Source: Micractinium sp. NFX-FRZ
Taxonomy: Eukaryota > Chlorophyta > Trebouxiophyceae > Chlorellales > Chlorellaceae
Assembly (NCBI GenBank): GCA_029339195.1
Contig: JAPTJF010000186.1
Coordinates: 45,994 to 109,993, forward strand
DNA: 64,000 bases
Reading direction: 5' to 3'
This document shows positions 23,701 to 35,438 of the stretch, piece after piece. The translations under genes were made by a program, and so were the position numbers. A model generated the notes under the pieces. The model was not told where the DNA came from, ran no database searches, and saw nothing but the letters and a program-made list of their open reading frames with translations. Each line of letters starts with the position of its first letter. Positions within the stretch are counted from its first letter, which is position 1.

Positions 23701-25052
23701 AAGCCTCTCCTTCATTGCTCTCCATACGCCACGCATGACTGTGGACAACAAACACAGCGCTCGCCGTGCGCCCCTCCTCCCCATAATACGCAGTTGAGTA
23801 GCAGTACAAACAACATCGCTCAACGTGCGCCCCTCCTCAGTTGAGTAGCAGTTGAGATAGCAGTTGGCAGTTGAGTAGGCAGTTGAGTACAGAGAAGCGC
23901 TCACCGTGCGCCCCTCCTCCCCCGAGTCGTTTGGCTCAAACAGGAAGCAGGCCTTGTCGCCCCGCCCCGCCTCCACGTGGCGGTCCAGGCAGTTGTAGCA
24001 CTGCAGGGTGACAACCGGAAACATGTCAGTCGAAAGAGAAGGGTGGGCAGCGGGGCGGGTGGCAGGCTGCGCCATGACGCGCGCTGCAGGGCAGCATGCA
24101 TGCCGCGCTGCGCTGCGCTGCGCTGCCGAGGCGACACCGGGGAAGGCGGGGCGCTGCGGGTGGCGACAGCACGATCAGCAGGGGCGAGCGCGCAGGCGCC
24201 CCGGCCTGCCTGCCTGCCTGCAGCTGCCGCTGGGAGGCAGCCCAGCGCACAAGCACTGCCAGCCACAGGCCCGCCCCCGGGGCACTTTACTAGATCCGGG
24301 CGGCTGGCGGGGCGGCGAGAGGCGGGGCAGGGCGGGGCCGCCACTCACCACGTTGGTCTCTGCCCCGTTGAAGAAGGAGACGTGGATCCCTCCCTTATCC
24401 AGGTCGAAATTCCATCTGGTTGGGCGGCAGTTTCAGGGACAAGCGGGGTTGAGGCTTGGACAGGGGAGCCAGGAAGCCAGGTGGCATGAGCGGGAGGCGG
24501 GCAGGGACCTTCCGACTCAGGTTCTCCACACGGCAGATGGCCGGCTGCGGCTGGGGCTGGTCGGGGGTGGCACGCACATCTGCACAGGCAAGGCTGCTCC
24601 AGCAGGCGGCACGGCGCCAACGAGCAGCATCCCTTCATGAATACAAATAAAGCTGCCCAAAGCGGTCTCTTTGCGCTGCCAGCCCTGGCGGAAGGAAGGG
24701 TGGCGGCGGACCGGCGGGCACCCCCAGGGCACCCACTTGGAGAAGGCCTCGCCGGTCTCCCAGGGTTTGTTGAACTTGAAGTCCTTCATAAACTCGCCCC
24801 AGAAGCCCTGCATGCGGCGCGCGGGAGGCAGCGGGGGGCAACTCCGACCGAGGCTGGGTGCCGCCCTGTCGGGCGTGCATTGGACGGCCGGCGTTTGCGC
24901 CTCGGCGACATTTTGAGGCTCGCGCGTTACGGTTTTCGGCCCACCTCGGGATCCTTCAGGCTCCTCTCATACATCTCCCGATACTGCTCCATAGAGCGCA
25001 CGTGTGAGCCCTCCACCACATGCTTGGGAGGCTGGAAGACGTGGTCCGTCAT
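14764..25052 (-). CDS. ACS: Acetyl-CoA synthetase (AMP-forming)
   Basis: Converts acetate, ATP and CoA to acetyl-CoA. Exons in coding order: 25052-24945, 24807-24722, 24415-24349, 24000-23905, 23390-23355, 22893-22804, 22609-22445, 22010-21822, 21145-21060, 20731-20667, 20153-20056, 19822-19728, 19255-19183, 18812-18762, 18198-18141, 17618-17543, 17398-17311, 17148-17099, 16787-16679, 16390-16352, 16010-15930, 15730-15655, 15104-15010, 14790-14764. They total 667 aa, close to the usual 650. Motifs: ATP loop [12 protein letters not shown] (about 280-291), TWWQTETG (about 430), [27 protein letters not shown], and PKTRSGKIMRR with the catalytic, acetylatable Lys near 629. Two small departures: EDPLFR before the ATP loop (usually a hydrophobic residue), and TETGS for TETGG. 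The first exon follows an apparent acceptor (ttttag just before the ATG), so a 5' UTR intron or an upstream targeting exon is possible. No peroxisomal tripeptide at the C-terminus. Confidence 0.95.
16225..16350. repeat. CCAGCTCAGCGCC-type minisatellite in an ACS intron
   Basis: The motif (C)CTGCCAGCTCAGCRCC recurs about five times directly before the 39-bp exon at 16352-16390. It is related to the array at 14625-14775. Confidence 0.55.
20715..20815 (-). repeat. Tandem repeat of a splice-acceptor edge in ACS
   Basis: About five copies of a 19-bp unit, AAAACAGTACCTGTGGGTC on the plus strand. The first copy contains the exon edge and acceptor of the exon 20667-20731. Each copy therefore presents a possible AG acceptor. 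Confidence 0.75.
21600..21850 (-). repeat. Four tandem copies of an exon 3' edge plus splice donor in ACS
   Basis: Plus-strand units of roughly 60-75 bp, each with ctctcaccctg(g/a)acagcgggtcctccgcc or a close variant, start near 21608, 21680, 21749 and 21815. The last is the true end of the exon 21822-22010. Each unit encodes EDPLF and keeps a donor-like site, and GCACAGCAGGC spacers lie between units. Confidence 0.8.
23440..23492. repeat. (TGTGC)n microsatellite
   Basis: About ten perfect copies of the pentamer TGTGC in an ACS intron. Shorter or imperfect runs of the same pentamer lie at 205-240, 3060-3100, 6009-6080, 13145-13180 and 41865-41900. Confidence 0.8.
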
Positions 25053-25804
25053 GGCTAAAACGTGTGCAAAAACAAGGGGTTCCGACACGGGTAGGGCTCT
25101 TGCAGCGGCGGCGCCAGCCTGGCGGCGGAGGCCGCCTGTTGATGCTGTCGTGGCCCGCCCTCTTGGCCCTCAGGGCCACTCTGCCGCGCTCAGTTTTGCA
25201 CCCGTGAAGAATGCGGCACCCCATCAAGGGCAGGGCAGTGCGGCGGTGCAGTTGCAACATCACAAGTTGCCTTGCGCTCCCCCCGCACTCCCCCTCATGG
25301 TCCTGACCAGCTGAGCGCTCCCTGGGTGCCTAGCATGGTCTGGCTAGACCCGGCAGGGCCTGCAGGCATGCGCGAAACGACACCCCACCATAACCCGCAA
25401 AGCGGTATGCTCAAATCAATTGCCGCATAGAGCAGCTCCGGCTGCCGTTCTCTTACCCACCACTTAAACAGGCGCTGTTGGTTGCTGGCTCTGGCAGCCG
25501 CGTTGAGTTCAACTTTTTTGTTTAGGGCATGTATGACATTGCTCAATTGAGGTACTAAAAGCTTGCACGATGCATGCCGAGGCACGGAGAAGTGTTCAGA
25601 CTGGGTGCATTTTGAACAAGGCCCCGGGCTCCACTCAACCGCTCCACCTGCCGCTGCCATGTCAGCGGCGCAACTTGCTGACGATGCCAGCTTTCTCTCC
25701 GGCACTCCCGGGAGAGCAACTCTAGACTGCGCTAGGGTCCTGCACACCGGCTCTGCCCGCAAGGTCGCGCCTGGCCCGGCACTTGAAGACTCTCCGACAG
25801 CCCA
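25053..25804. promoter_or_regulatory. Divergent intergenic region between ACS and MCC beta
   Basis: 752 bp separate the two start codons, so the promoters are shared or adjacent. Positions 25300-25700 are less GC-rich than the surroundings. There is no clear TATA box. On the minus strand the ACS exon is preceded by an acceptor-like site, so part of this region may be a 5' UTR intron. Confidence 0.5.
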
Positions 25805-28800
25805 ATGCTCGTGGGGCCGGCGCTGCGGCGCGGCTGGGCGCGCTGCGGGGCGGACCTCGTCGCGTCGCAATGCCGGGCGGCAGCTGCAAGCCTGGCGCCG
25901 ACAGAGTCTAGCAGCGGTGCGCCCCTCTGCCGCTGGCGCGGCGTTGCGGGGCTGGCTCTGACCGACGTCAGCACTGTGCTGGACAGCTGCGGGGTGGAGC
26001 CCTATTCGGACAGCTTCAAAAAGAACGCCGCACAGATGGACGGGCTGCTTGGCCAGTTAGACGCAGGTGGGGCAGGGGCGGGGTTGCTTCCCCTCGCCAC
26101 GTCGTGCGTGCCGTTCTGCTCACGCTGCACTCTGCCGTGTCTGCCGACCTGCCGCCCGCTGCACAACGCTGCATCCCCTAATACCAAGCCAGTGCGCCAT
26201 CTCCCGCTCCAATCTGCTGGTGTTTCATTTGGCTGCCCCCCCGGCCGCAGACATCGCCCACGTGCTGCAGGGGGGAGGGGCCAAGGCGGTGCAGCGGCAC
26301 CACTCGCGCGGCAAGCTGCTGCCCCGGTGCGCGTGTGCTGTCATCATGTGTGTTTGAAGGCATGGTCAGTACTACGGGGGCCCGAGGCGGTGCGGTGCCA
26401 CCACCCACGCGGCAAGCTGCTGCCTGGGTAGCTAGTGTCGATAGTACTTGCGCGTGCAGACATCTTGTTGTTTTGGGTTTGGACTGAGGTTGGGTGGGGA
26501 GCCCCACCTCCCTGCCCTGCTTTTGCCCGGCAGGGCACAGCTGAGCTGCCTGCCAAATGGGGCCGTGCGCTTTCCACCCAGGGCGGACCCTGGCAGCAGC
26601 TGCCTGTGTTCCGCTCGTGCATGACACGTATTGTGTGACCAGTGGTACTGCACACATCCCTGGGTGTGTGGTACTGCACACGTCTCCCCCCTGGGTGTGT
26701 GCAGGGAGTGCGCCAGGCTGCTGCTGCTGCACCCAGGGTCCCCCTTCCTGGAGCCGTCGCGTGCATCTCCGCACACATGCCGCGCTGGTCCTTACCTTTT
26801 ATTGATTCGTTATTAGCGCAGGGAGCGCATCGAGCTGCTGCTGCACTTGGGGCCTTCCTGCCTTTAGTCACGTGCTCTCCACGCAAATGTGCTCGGTTCC
26901 TTTCCACTTTCTTGTACCATGAGTGCAGGGAGAGGATCAAGTTGCTTCTGGACCCCGGGTCCCCCTTTCTGGAGCTGTCCCAGCTGGCAGGGAAGGGCCT
27001 TTACGGTGGGTGGCCTCCTTTGCTCTTCTGGCGGTATCTGGCTCTGCATTGTGTGTGTGGCCATTGTAGGAGGCTGTTGTGTCATCGCACTGGGTGGTGC
27101 TGGGGTGCGGTGGGCACATATGGGGGAAGTGCGAGGTGTGCGGTCCAACCCCGCCCTGCCGCTGTGTGGTGTGGTGCGCAACGGCCTTTTGACCCTAGGT
27201 ATCAAAGCGGTGTGTGGTGCGGTGCTGTTGGGACCAGGTCCCCACAGCGGAGACAGGGCGAGGGTGGGGGAACTGTTGAGGGGCGCCGGTGTGCCCGCTG
27301 CAATCCCGCTGCCGCTCCTGCCCCAGTGCCTCTTCGCCTCCTGCGCCCCCTGCCTGCCCGCCCACCCACAGGGGAAGCTGTGCCAGCTGGCGGCATTGCC
27401 ACAGAATGTGCTGCTCAATGCTACCTCCCATCTCTGTGCTCCTATGGCGTGTGAGGTTCAGTGGTCCACTGCCACTCAACTTGTCAGCTTCCTGCCTGCC
27501 TGCTGCCTTGCCCCCCGCCGCTGCAGGGCAGGAGGATGTGCCAGCTGGCGGCATCGTCACCGGCATCGGCGCAGTGCACGGCCGGCTGACGGCGGTTGTT
27601 GCCAACGACGCGACCGGTGGGTGCTGGGTCGCTTGCTGTGTGGGCTGCGGCGGCTGTGGGGCTGTGGCTCATGTGCTATGACGCTGCCTCCACACGCACA
27701 CACACACCTTGCCCCGCCTGGCAGCTGACGCCCCGCAGTGAAAGGCGGTCACGGTTTGATAACCCAGCCCCACCTGCCTCACACCAGCAAAATGCCGGTG
27801 CACACAACCGCTCCCAGCCCCCTTGTGCTGCCGCACCCATTGCCCTGCCCCGCCCCTTCCCGTCCCGCAGTCAAGGGCGGCACCTACTACCCGGTCACGG
27901 TGAAGAAGCACCTGCGGCTGCAGGAGGTGGCGGCACGCTGCCGCCTGCCCTGCGTATACCTCGTCGATTCAGGTGTGTGCATGAGTGTTGTGTGTGGGCA
28001 CACCTTGACGCCACCTGGCTCTGTCCGCCACCGCCAATTCGCGCCCTCATCCCTCCCCCATCTGGACTTCTTTCCCTTCCCAGTCACCACCACACAGTCC
28101 CTCACGGCCAGCTTACGTCCTCACCCCACCCCACCTGATGTTGTCTCTCTTGTGATGTGCACGGCGCACAAAAACGCTCCCCAACCCCTGACGCCCCCCG
28201 CAGGCGGCGCCAACCTGCCGCGCCAGGCGGATGTGTTCCCCGACAGGGACCACTTTGGCAGGATCTTTTACAATCAGGTGCGGGGCTGAAGCAAGCGTGT
28301 GAACATTGGTGTTACGGGGCACCCGCAACTGTTTTGCATGGACAGGGGCTTGGGGTGGCGTGGGGGTGGGTGGGATGGGGGAGATTGGGGGCCGGGGGCG
28401 GCCGCGGCCCCGGGGCCCCGCACACATGGGGGCGGGCTACTGTAGCACTGAGCGAGCGTGTCGGGTTGAGCGCACATATCTCCCCCCGGGGACAAAGTTC
28501 CCCCTCCCCTTCCCCTTCCTCGCCCCCGTCCTCATGCCCAGAGGTTCGTTCCCCTCCTCACTCCCACCCCCTCCTTCCCTCGCCTCCTGCTTAGGCCCGC
28601 ATGTCCTCCGAGGGTATCCCCCAGCTGGCAGTGGTGCCTCCCCTGCCTACCCTTGGGTTCGAATCCCCAAGGGTGACAGCTGAGTTGTCTAACAGCCACC
28701 TGCCCTCCTCACCCCACCCCCCTCCCCAGGCCCGCATGTCCTCCGAGGGTATCCCCCAGCTGGCAGTGGTGCTGGGCTCCTGCACAGCGGGCGGCGCCTA

Positions 28801-31263
28801 CGTGCCCGCCATGGCCGACGAGAGCATCATCGTGCGGTGCGCGCGAGGGGCTGCAGCCAAGAGTTGTGGCGAGGGGCCTGAAGCCGGGGATCCCTGGAAC
28901 GGAGTGCGCTTGCGTGGTGCAGCGGGGCGTGGGCACGGGCATGGGCGCCGATGTGCCGGCAGCGGCTGCACGAGAGCGTCATCGTGCGCGGTGGGAGTGG
29001 GATGGGCGGGGTCCAACCAACCTCACTGCCTGTCTTTTCTCGACCCTTTGACTACCATTTGACTCTGTCGGCTGTCGTGCGCCCGCCACCCTCCCCCAAT
29101 CTCCCCCGCCCCTCCTGCTTTGCAGCGGCAACGGCACCATCTTTCTGGGGGGCCCCCCGCTGGTCAAGGCGGCCACAGGGGAGGACGTGAGCGCCGAGGA
29201 GCTGGGGGGGGCGGAGCTGCACTGCACCACCAGCGGTGAGCCGTGCTTCTGTATGGTTTGGCTGGTAATGCTGTACCGTTGGCGTTGTGATGCATGGTGT
29301 CGGTGCATGAGTGCTTGGGGGGCTTTGAGCGCCGAGGAGCTGGGCGGGGGCGGAGGTGCACCACACCAGCGGTGAGCCTTGCTTGTGCACTGCCGCCAAC
29401 AGTACCATGGTACTGCTGTACTGCTGGTGCTGTACTGTCTGGTGTCGGTGTTTGAGGGGCCCCGAGTGCCAAGGAGCTGGGAGGGGCGGAGCTGTACTGA
29501 GCACCCCCAGCAGTGAGCGAGGCGCCCCCTCCGCACAGCGTGCGCCATTGCTGCCTGCCTGCATGCCCGCCTGCCTGCCTGCCTGCCTGCCTAGCATAAC
29601 GTCGGGTGTGCTTGAGCATGCACGCACTTCTCGCCCACCCCACACAGCCGCAACCCCCCTCCTTCCCCCCGCCGTCCCACCCCACTGCCTGCCCTGCCAG
29701 GCGTGACCGACCACCTGGCTGAGAACGAGCAGCACGCCCTCAGCCTGGCACGAAGCGTGCTTGCCGGCCTCAACCTGGACGCTCACCCGGCGGCGGCCTC
29801 GCCCTGGCAGTCGCAGGCAGCGGCAGGCAGCGGCGGGGGGGGCTGGGAGGAGCCCCGCTTCTCGCCAGACGAGCTCCGAGGTGAGCCAGGGCGCATGGTA
29901 ATGAATCAGTCAATCAATCAGCCAATCAATCAGTCGGTCAATCAATCACTCGATCAATCAGTCGATCGATCAATCAGTCGATGAATCAGTTGCATTCAGA
30001 GTCCACGGGGAGCCAGCAGCGGCCTCATGTGCGCGGGCTGTGCTGAGTTGGAGTTTGGAGGGCGGGGCTAGGAGGAGGGGCTGGCAGGGAGGGGCTGGCA
30101 GGGGCCTGGGCCTCCGCTGCCAGAGCACACATGGGACGCCCCTGCCCCTGCCTGCCTCCATGCCGGCGCCGCACGTTTCAAACCTCCCAGAGCACCTCAC
30201 CCATCCCCGCTCCACCCCACCCCCTTGCCACACCCACGCACACGCACCCCAGGCGTCATTCCCGCCGACCCCAAGCAGCCCTTTGACGTGCGGGCGGTGC
30301 TGGCCCGCCTGCTGGACGGCTCTCGCTTCCAGGAGTTCAAGGCGCAGGTGGGTGCTGGTAGCTGGGCAGGGTGAGGGGGAGGGCAGCAGTTGAGCGGGGG
30401 CGGCGTATGCTAGTTGTTGGGCAGGGGTAGCAGCTTTCTTACTCTGTATCTCTCCTTGCCCAATAGAAATAGAAACCCCATTTTTTCGCTTCTCCAAATG
30501 CTGGGACGACGCATCTGAGGCACACATTTGTGTTGCTGCAGCGCTGTTTAATGAATGAGTGAATGAGGGGTGGACGGAGCAGTTTAGCGTGAAATTTTCG
30601 CAGGTGGTCGTGTATGGTTGGCAGGCAGGTGTTCAAGGGTGCTTCCAGGAGTTTCAGGTGCAGGTGTGAGTGTTGGGCAGGGTGAGGGTGCTACGACAGG
30701 TACAAGAAATCCGGCCTTTCCTCAAACTTGTGAGCAGGGCATTGGGCAGGGGTGACAGGAGCTGTGTCAGCAGGCGAGCGTCTATGGTTGGCAGGCAGGT
30801 GTTCGAGGGCGCAGGTGGGGTGGAGGGGCGCAGGTGGGGGGGGCGGCGGTTGGCAGGCGAGCGCCTGTGGTTGGCAGGCAGGTGTTCAAGGGCGCTTCCC
30901 AGGGTGCCAGGTGCAGGTGGGAGGGCCAACCGCTTGCCCCGCGCTCCGGCCCCGGCTCGTGGTAGGGCGCAAACCTGGCCCCGGGTTGGGCCTCCGGTCC
31001 GGCAGTACAGTGCCACCCTAAGCAGTACAGCTTACGCGCTCCCCTCCCTCCCAACCCCTCCCCCCCGCAGTACGGCAAGACCCTGGTCACCGGTTTCGGC
31101 CGGCTGTGTGGCATGCCGGTGGGGGTGGTGGCCAACAATGGTGAGAGGGAGGGTGGGTGGGGACCGCCTGCTTTCCACCTGGGGCTTGCTGCCACTGGGT
31201 GCTTGTGGGGTTGAGCTGCCGGTGTTGTAGACTGCCGCTTACAGGGCCCCTACTGCAGTCACT

Positions 31264-31295
<32 letters not shown>

Positions 31296-34184
31296 CAGGC
31301 GGCAGCAGCAGGCGCACCCCATGTGCCCTCACGCGTATGTCCTTCCCCACCAGCCTCCCCCGCTCCCAACACCCCCCCTGCAGGCGTGCTGTTCTCCGAG
31401 GCCGCCCTAAAGGGCGCCCACTTTGTGCAGCTGTGCAGCCAGCGGGGCATCCCCCTCCTCTTCGTGCAGGTCTGTTACTCCAATGCTTGCCCACCGCGTG
31501 CTTTGAAGTGTGGGTGTGTGTTGCCAACCGTTGTCTTCTGAAGCGTTGGGGCGGGGCGGGGTGGAGGGGATGGCGGCGCGGAGGTGGGATTGGGCAATGG
31601 AAGGAAGGCGGGAAGGAAGGTCTGGGCATTCCGATGCCCTTCCCGCCCGTTGGAGTTGCCGGAAAAAGCAAGGCCGGGGCTGGCCTGCCACGCAGGGCAG
31701 GAGGGTGCCGACGCAGAGCGGTCCCCCCGCGGGGCGTACGCCGCTTCCTTCATGTTCCTCCCGTCCTGCTCACCCCTGCCTTCGCTCTTTGCACAGAACA
31801 TCAGCGGCTGCATTTGCCTGCCTGCAGCTCACGTCATCCACACCCCTGCCTCCAGTCTTGTTCCGCACATCTGCCCCTGCCTTCGTTTTCCTCCCGTCAC
31901 ACGTACCCCTGCCCCCACCGTGCGCCGTGTACCCTGGCCCCCCCACCGGTGCATACGCCCCTCCCTACACACATTCCTCCCCTCATGCTTGTCCCTTCCC
32001 TGCCCTTTGCTCTGCACAGAACATCAGCGGCTTCATGGTGGGCAAGCGCTACGAGGCGGGCGGCATCGCCAAGGACGGCGCCAAAATGGTCACCGCCGTG
32101 GCCTGCGCCGAGGTGGGCTCCTGTGTGTTGCAGTGGCGTGCGTGTGTGTTTTTTTGGGTGTGTGTCAGTGTGTGCCGGCAGCAGGGGGGCTTAGCCAAGG
32201 GCAGCGCTGAGGTGGGCTCCTGCGTGTGCGTGCGTGTGTACCTGTGTGCATTGTGCAATGGCTTGCGTCAGTGTGTGTGCCATTGTGTGCCGGCGGCAGG
32301 GGGGCATTGCCAAGGGCGGCGCTGAGATGGTGTCTGCCGTCGGATGGGCCAACGCCTGACCCCGAATTGACTGGCGTTAAACAACCAACCACCCTTCGGC
32401 AAGTGCCCAAGCCGACGCTGGTCATCGGCTGCCCAACTCCCATGCCAATTCACGCTGATAACAAGGGTTTTGAAAACAAGAACAACTGAAAAGCAGCCAC
32501 CCCGCGGCAGGTGCCCAAGCTGACGCTGGTCATCGGCGGCTCCTTTGGTGCCGGCAACTACGGCATGTGCGGCCGTGCCTACAGCCCCGACTTTCTGTAC
32601 ATGTGGCCCAACGCGCGGTGCGTGGGGTGGTGGTGGTGGGTGGGGGTAGGGGACTGTTCAGGGCCAGGGTGTTGCTCCCAGCTCTAGTACAGTGCACTCG
32701 GGACCAGCGCTAGGGCAAGGGAGTTTCTGGCATGTTGCGGCAAGGCCCGCAGCCATGGCACTCGTTCGTCTTCCTCGCTCTTCCTGGGAACCGGAGGGGT
32801 GGGCGGCGAGCGGGCGCCCGTGGTGCTGCACCCACCTTTGCACTCACATCGCCATGGGCGCCAAGCAGCCTGCGGTGTTGTTGCATGTTCCTTTGCACCA
32901 CGGGCGCCAGCCAGGCGGCCGTGGCGCTGCCCCTACATTCCCGCTTGAACCACCCCCGTACACATGTGCCTTTGCACACCCCTTGTGCTGCCGCTTTCTG
33001 TGCAGGATTGGGGTGATGGGTGGCGAGCAGGCGGCCACTGTGCTGCACCTTGTTGAACTGGAGAAGCGGCAGAGGGAGGGGCGCGAGTGGGCGGCTGAGG
33101 AGCAGGAGGAGTTCAAGCGGCGCATCCGGGAGCGGTGGGTGGGGTGGGGGACGGCGCAGTGAGGGTGGCGGACGGCGCGGGGACGACAGCGGGGGGGTGG
33201 TAATGACAAGGGGCAGCTACGCACGGGTGCATGGCTGGGAGGGTGCTGCTTGCATTGCAGGACAGAGCAGAGGAGCGTCAGATGTGGAGGGTCAGTTTTA
33301 TGCAGCTGCATCTTCGTTTTGGGTTGAGATTGGGAAGCGGCAGAGGGGGCGGGGGTGGGCAGGCGAGGGGCAGGAGGGTGTCAAGCACGGGCGGCGTGTG
33401 TGTTTGTCTTTGTGCAGTGGGCTGCATGTCGCTGTTGGGAAAGGGGAGGGAGGCACAAGAGGTGGGCGGGCAAACGGGAGAGGGAGCCGGGTGGGCAGGC
33501 AGGCAGCAGAAGAGGAGGTGCCCTGGCGCTGCCTGCAGTTGCGGGTGTGGGGTGCCCGGGGAGGGAGGCGGGGGGCCACGGCAGAAGAGGCGAGGGGCAG
33601 GGGGGCAAGCCGCCTCCGCCCGCTGATGACCACTCAAGGTGTGAGGCGCCCACCCGGCCCCCTCTGCCCTCCATCCCTCGATCCTCATCCACATCATCGC
33701 CAGGGCGTGTGAAGGCACAACGACAGCAAGCGCAGTCCACTTCCTTAAGCCGAGTGCTGTGACTCAACCCATTCCCCGCCCCCCTTGCAGGCACGACGCC
33801 GGTGCCAACAAACTGAATGAATCATTTGGAGGGTTCAACCACACTTCCACGCCCCCCTTGCAGGTACGACGCCGAGGCGGAGGCCTCCTATGCGTCCGCC
33901 CGGCTGTGGGACGACGGCGTCATCCGGCCGCAGGACACCCGCGCAGGTGCGCTCACAGGTGTACCCCCTTGGTGTGTGTCACCCACCCAGAATGCTTCCA
34001 AGGATGCAGCGCCGTGGGCGCCCGCAGGCCGTACACCTGGCGACCTGACTTGAGCCTAACCACACGGCTTGCCTGAGCCACTTTGTACCCCACATAAACC
34101 CCCGGTGCAGTGCTAGGGCTGAGCCTGGCTGCGGCGCTCAACCGGCCGCCCAGGCCCAGCCGGTTTGGCGTGTTCAGGATGTAG
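25805..34184 (+). CDS. MCCB: Methylcrotonyl-CoA carboxylase beta subunit, mitochondrial
   Basis: Carboxyltransferase subunit of the biotin enzyme that carboxylates 3-methylcrotonyl-CoA in leucine breakdown. It works with a biotin-carrying alpha subunit not present here. Exons 25805-26066, 26251-26326, 26929-27005, 27527-27616, 27871-27972, 28204-28277, 28730-28836, 29126-29235, 29701-29880, 30253-30347, 31071-31140, 31384-31469, 32020-32112, 32511-32617, 33006-33134, 33864-33946 and 34111-34184 give 604 aa, of about the family's usual length. The Arg/Ala-rich N-terminus fits a mitochondrial presequence. Diagnostic blocks: [93 protein letters not shown] and [14 protein letters not shown]. The exon starting at 26929 was chosen over two upstream look-alike acceptors because it alone carries [16 protein letters not shown] in full. 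Nearly every intron holds an echo of an exon edge. Confidence 0.95.
28595..28771 (+). repeat. Exact 42-bp duplication of an MCCB exon start
   Basis: The first 42 bases of the exon at 28730 (encoding [14 protein letters not shown]) are repeated exactly at 28595-28636, behind their own acceptor (cttag). The upstream copy ends without a donor and is non-functional unless used as an alternative acceptor. Confidence 0.9.
29190..29525 (+). repeat. Three copies of an MCCB exon 3' edge with donor
   Basis: The true exon end at 29190-29240 (gccgaggagctgggg...accagcggtgagc) is followed by two degenerate copies at about 29325-29380 and 29465-29522. The third copy has lost the donor consensus. Confidence 0.85.
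29905..29992. repeat. Tetranucleotide repeat of the AATC/AGTC type
   Basis: Imperfect run of CAATCAATCAGT-like units in an MCCB intron, just after the donor at 29881. Confidence 0.8.
31258..31312. repeat. CAG trinucleotide repeat in an MCCB intron
   Basis: About eleven CAG units in the intron between the exons ending at 31140 and starting at 31384. Not coding in the model. Confidence 0.8.
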
Positions 34185-35438
34185 GGGGGCGGACCATCCA
34201 TGCGAGAGAGGGGTCATGGGGCGGCGCCATGCACGCGGCCCACTCGGGGCAAGCAAAACCCAAGAGAGCACACCGGTACCAGCGCTTTGCCACACCCTGT
34301 TTACTGTTGTTGTACGTTTGTAGAAGGGGCTCGGGTTTGCGTCGGCACCCTTTCCATCTGCCCACCCCCAAACCACCCCACTCTCCCCTGTACCCCCACT
34401 CACGGTCATTGCATTAGAGCGGGCAGCCAACTTGTATCTCCTCGCTGCCAGCTGCCCGTCAGCCTGTACTTCCTCGCTGCCAGCTGGCAGCCAATTGTTG
34501 CAACCAGTATTGCACAACCCGTGCCGTGTGCCCTGGGCAGCGGGCTGCCGGCCCCATACCATTCTGGCCCTCAAAAGTGTTCAACATTTGCTGCGCATGC
34601 CACATGATGACAACGAGTGAGTAAAGAGTGACGAGCCTGTAACCTACAATCTCCCCATGAGGCGGTGCCACGCCTGCTGCCGCCGCTGCCCGCGCCCACC
34701 CAACTTCTGGCAGGCTTTCCCCGCCCGGACGAGGGTTTTCTGTCGGGCCGGGAGCTTTGCTGTCGCTGCTGAGGCGGCAGGGGTGCCCAGGTCCAGGTGG
34801 GGGCAGGGCGTGTGCCCCACTGGGAGGCAGGCAGGCAGGGGACCGTGGACTCGGGGACCGTGGCAGGCAGGGGACCGTGGACTTACGGTGCCCGACCGGG
34901 TTAGCAGCCCGGCAGAGGTGTCCCCGCCAGGCATCAAGTGTGGGCTGTGCTGCCATCGCTGTATCTCTCGTCAGTTGCATACAAAGCAGCGTCTTCATGC
35001 CAAAGAAGGTCCCCAGAGGAGGGCACCTTGGCAGCGGCGGCGGCGGCGGCGGTGACACGGCCGTTATGCCCTCACCTGGAACGCCCCCATGCCACGCAAT
35101 CGCGATCAATACAATTGCCATATACAAAACTCGCCACAGAGGCCCCAGTGCCCGCTTTGTTGTAGCGGTGCTGGCCAGCTTGCTTTGCAAACGAAACAGC
35201 CTGCCGGGGCCTTTGGGTGTGTTGCTCTGCCGGATAAATACTAGGAGCATCCTGCCGTGCGAATGGACCGCTGCAATGCCGGCCGGGAGGCTGCCACTTC
35301 TGGGAATGCCACAGCTGACGTGGCGTCCGACCTCCTGGCATAAGACCTCCTACACTGTCGTATGCGGCTGTAGCAACGAAGCGGCATGCCCGGCATAAAC
35401 CGAGTTTGTTGAGCACACGCAGCCGTCAGTGCAGCGCC
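34185..35438. other. Intergenic region between MCCB and the receptor-like kinase
   Basis: No gene recognised. The MCCB 3' UTR probably ends after TGTAA at 34638-34642. The rest is the likely upstream region of the kinase, with ataaatac near 35236 and a GGC trinucleotide run at 35034-35052. Confidence 0.5.
34638..34642 (+). promoter_or_regulatory. Putative poly(A) signal TGTAA
   Basis: First TGTAA after the MCCB stop codon, 454 bp downstream, in a locally less GC-rich stretch. Confidence 0.45.

Noticed and set aside
28595..28636. First copy of the [14 protein letters not shown] sequence as a separate MCCB exon
   Set aside because: It has no donor after it and including it would repeat 14 residues that are single in this protein family.
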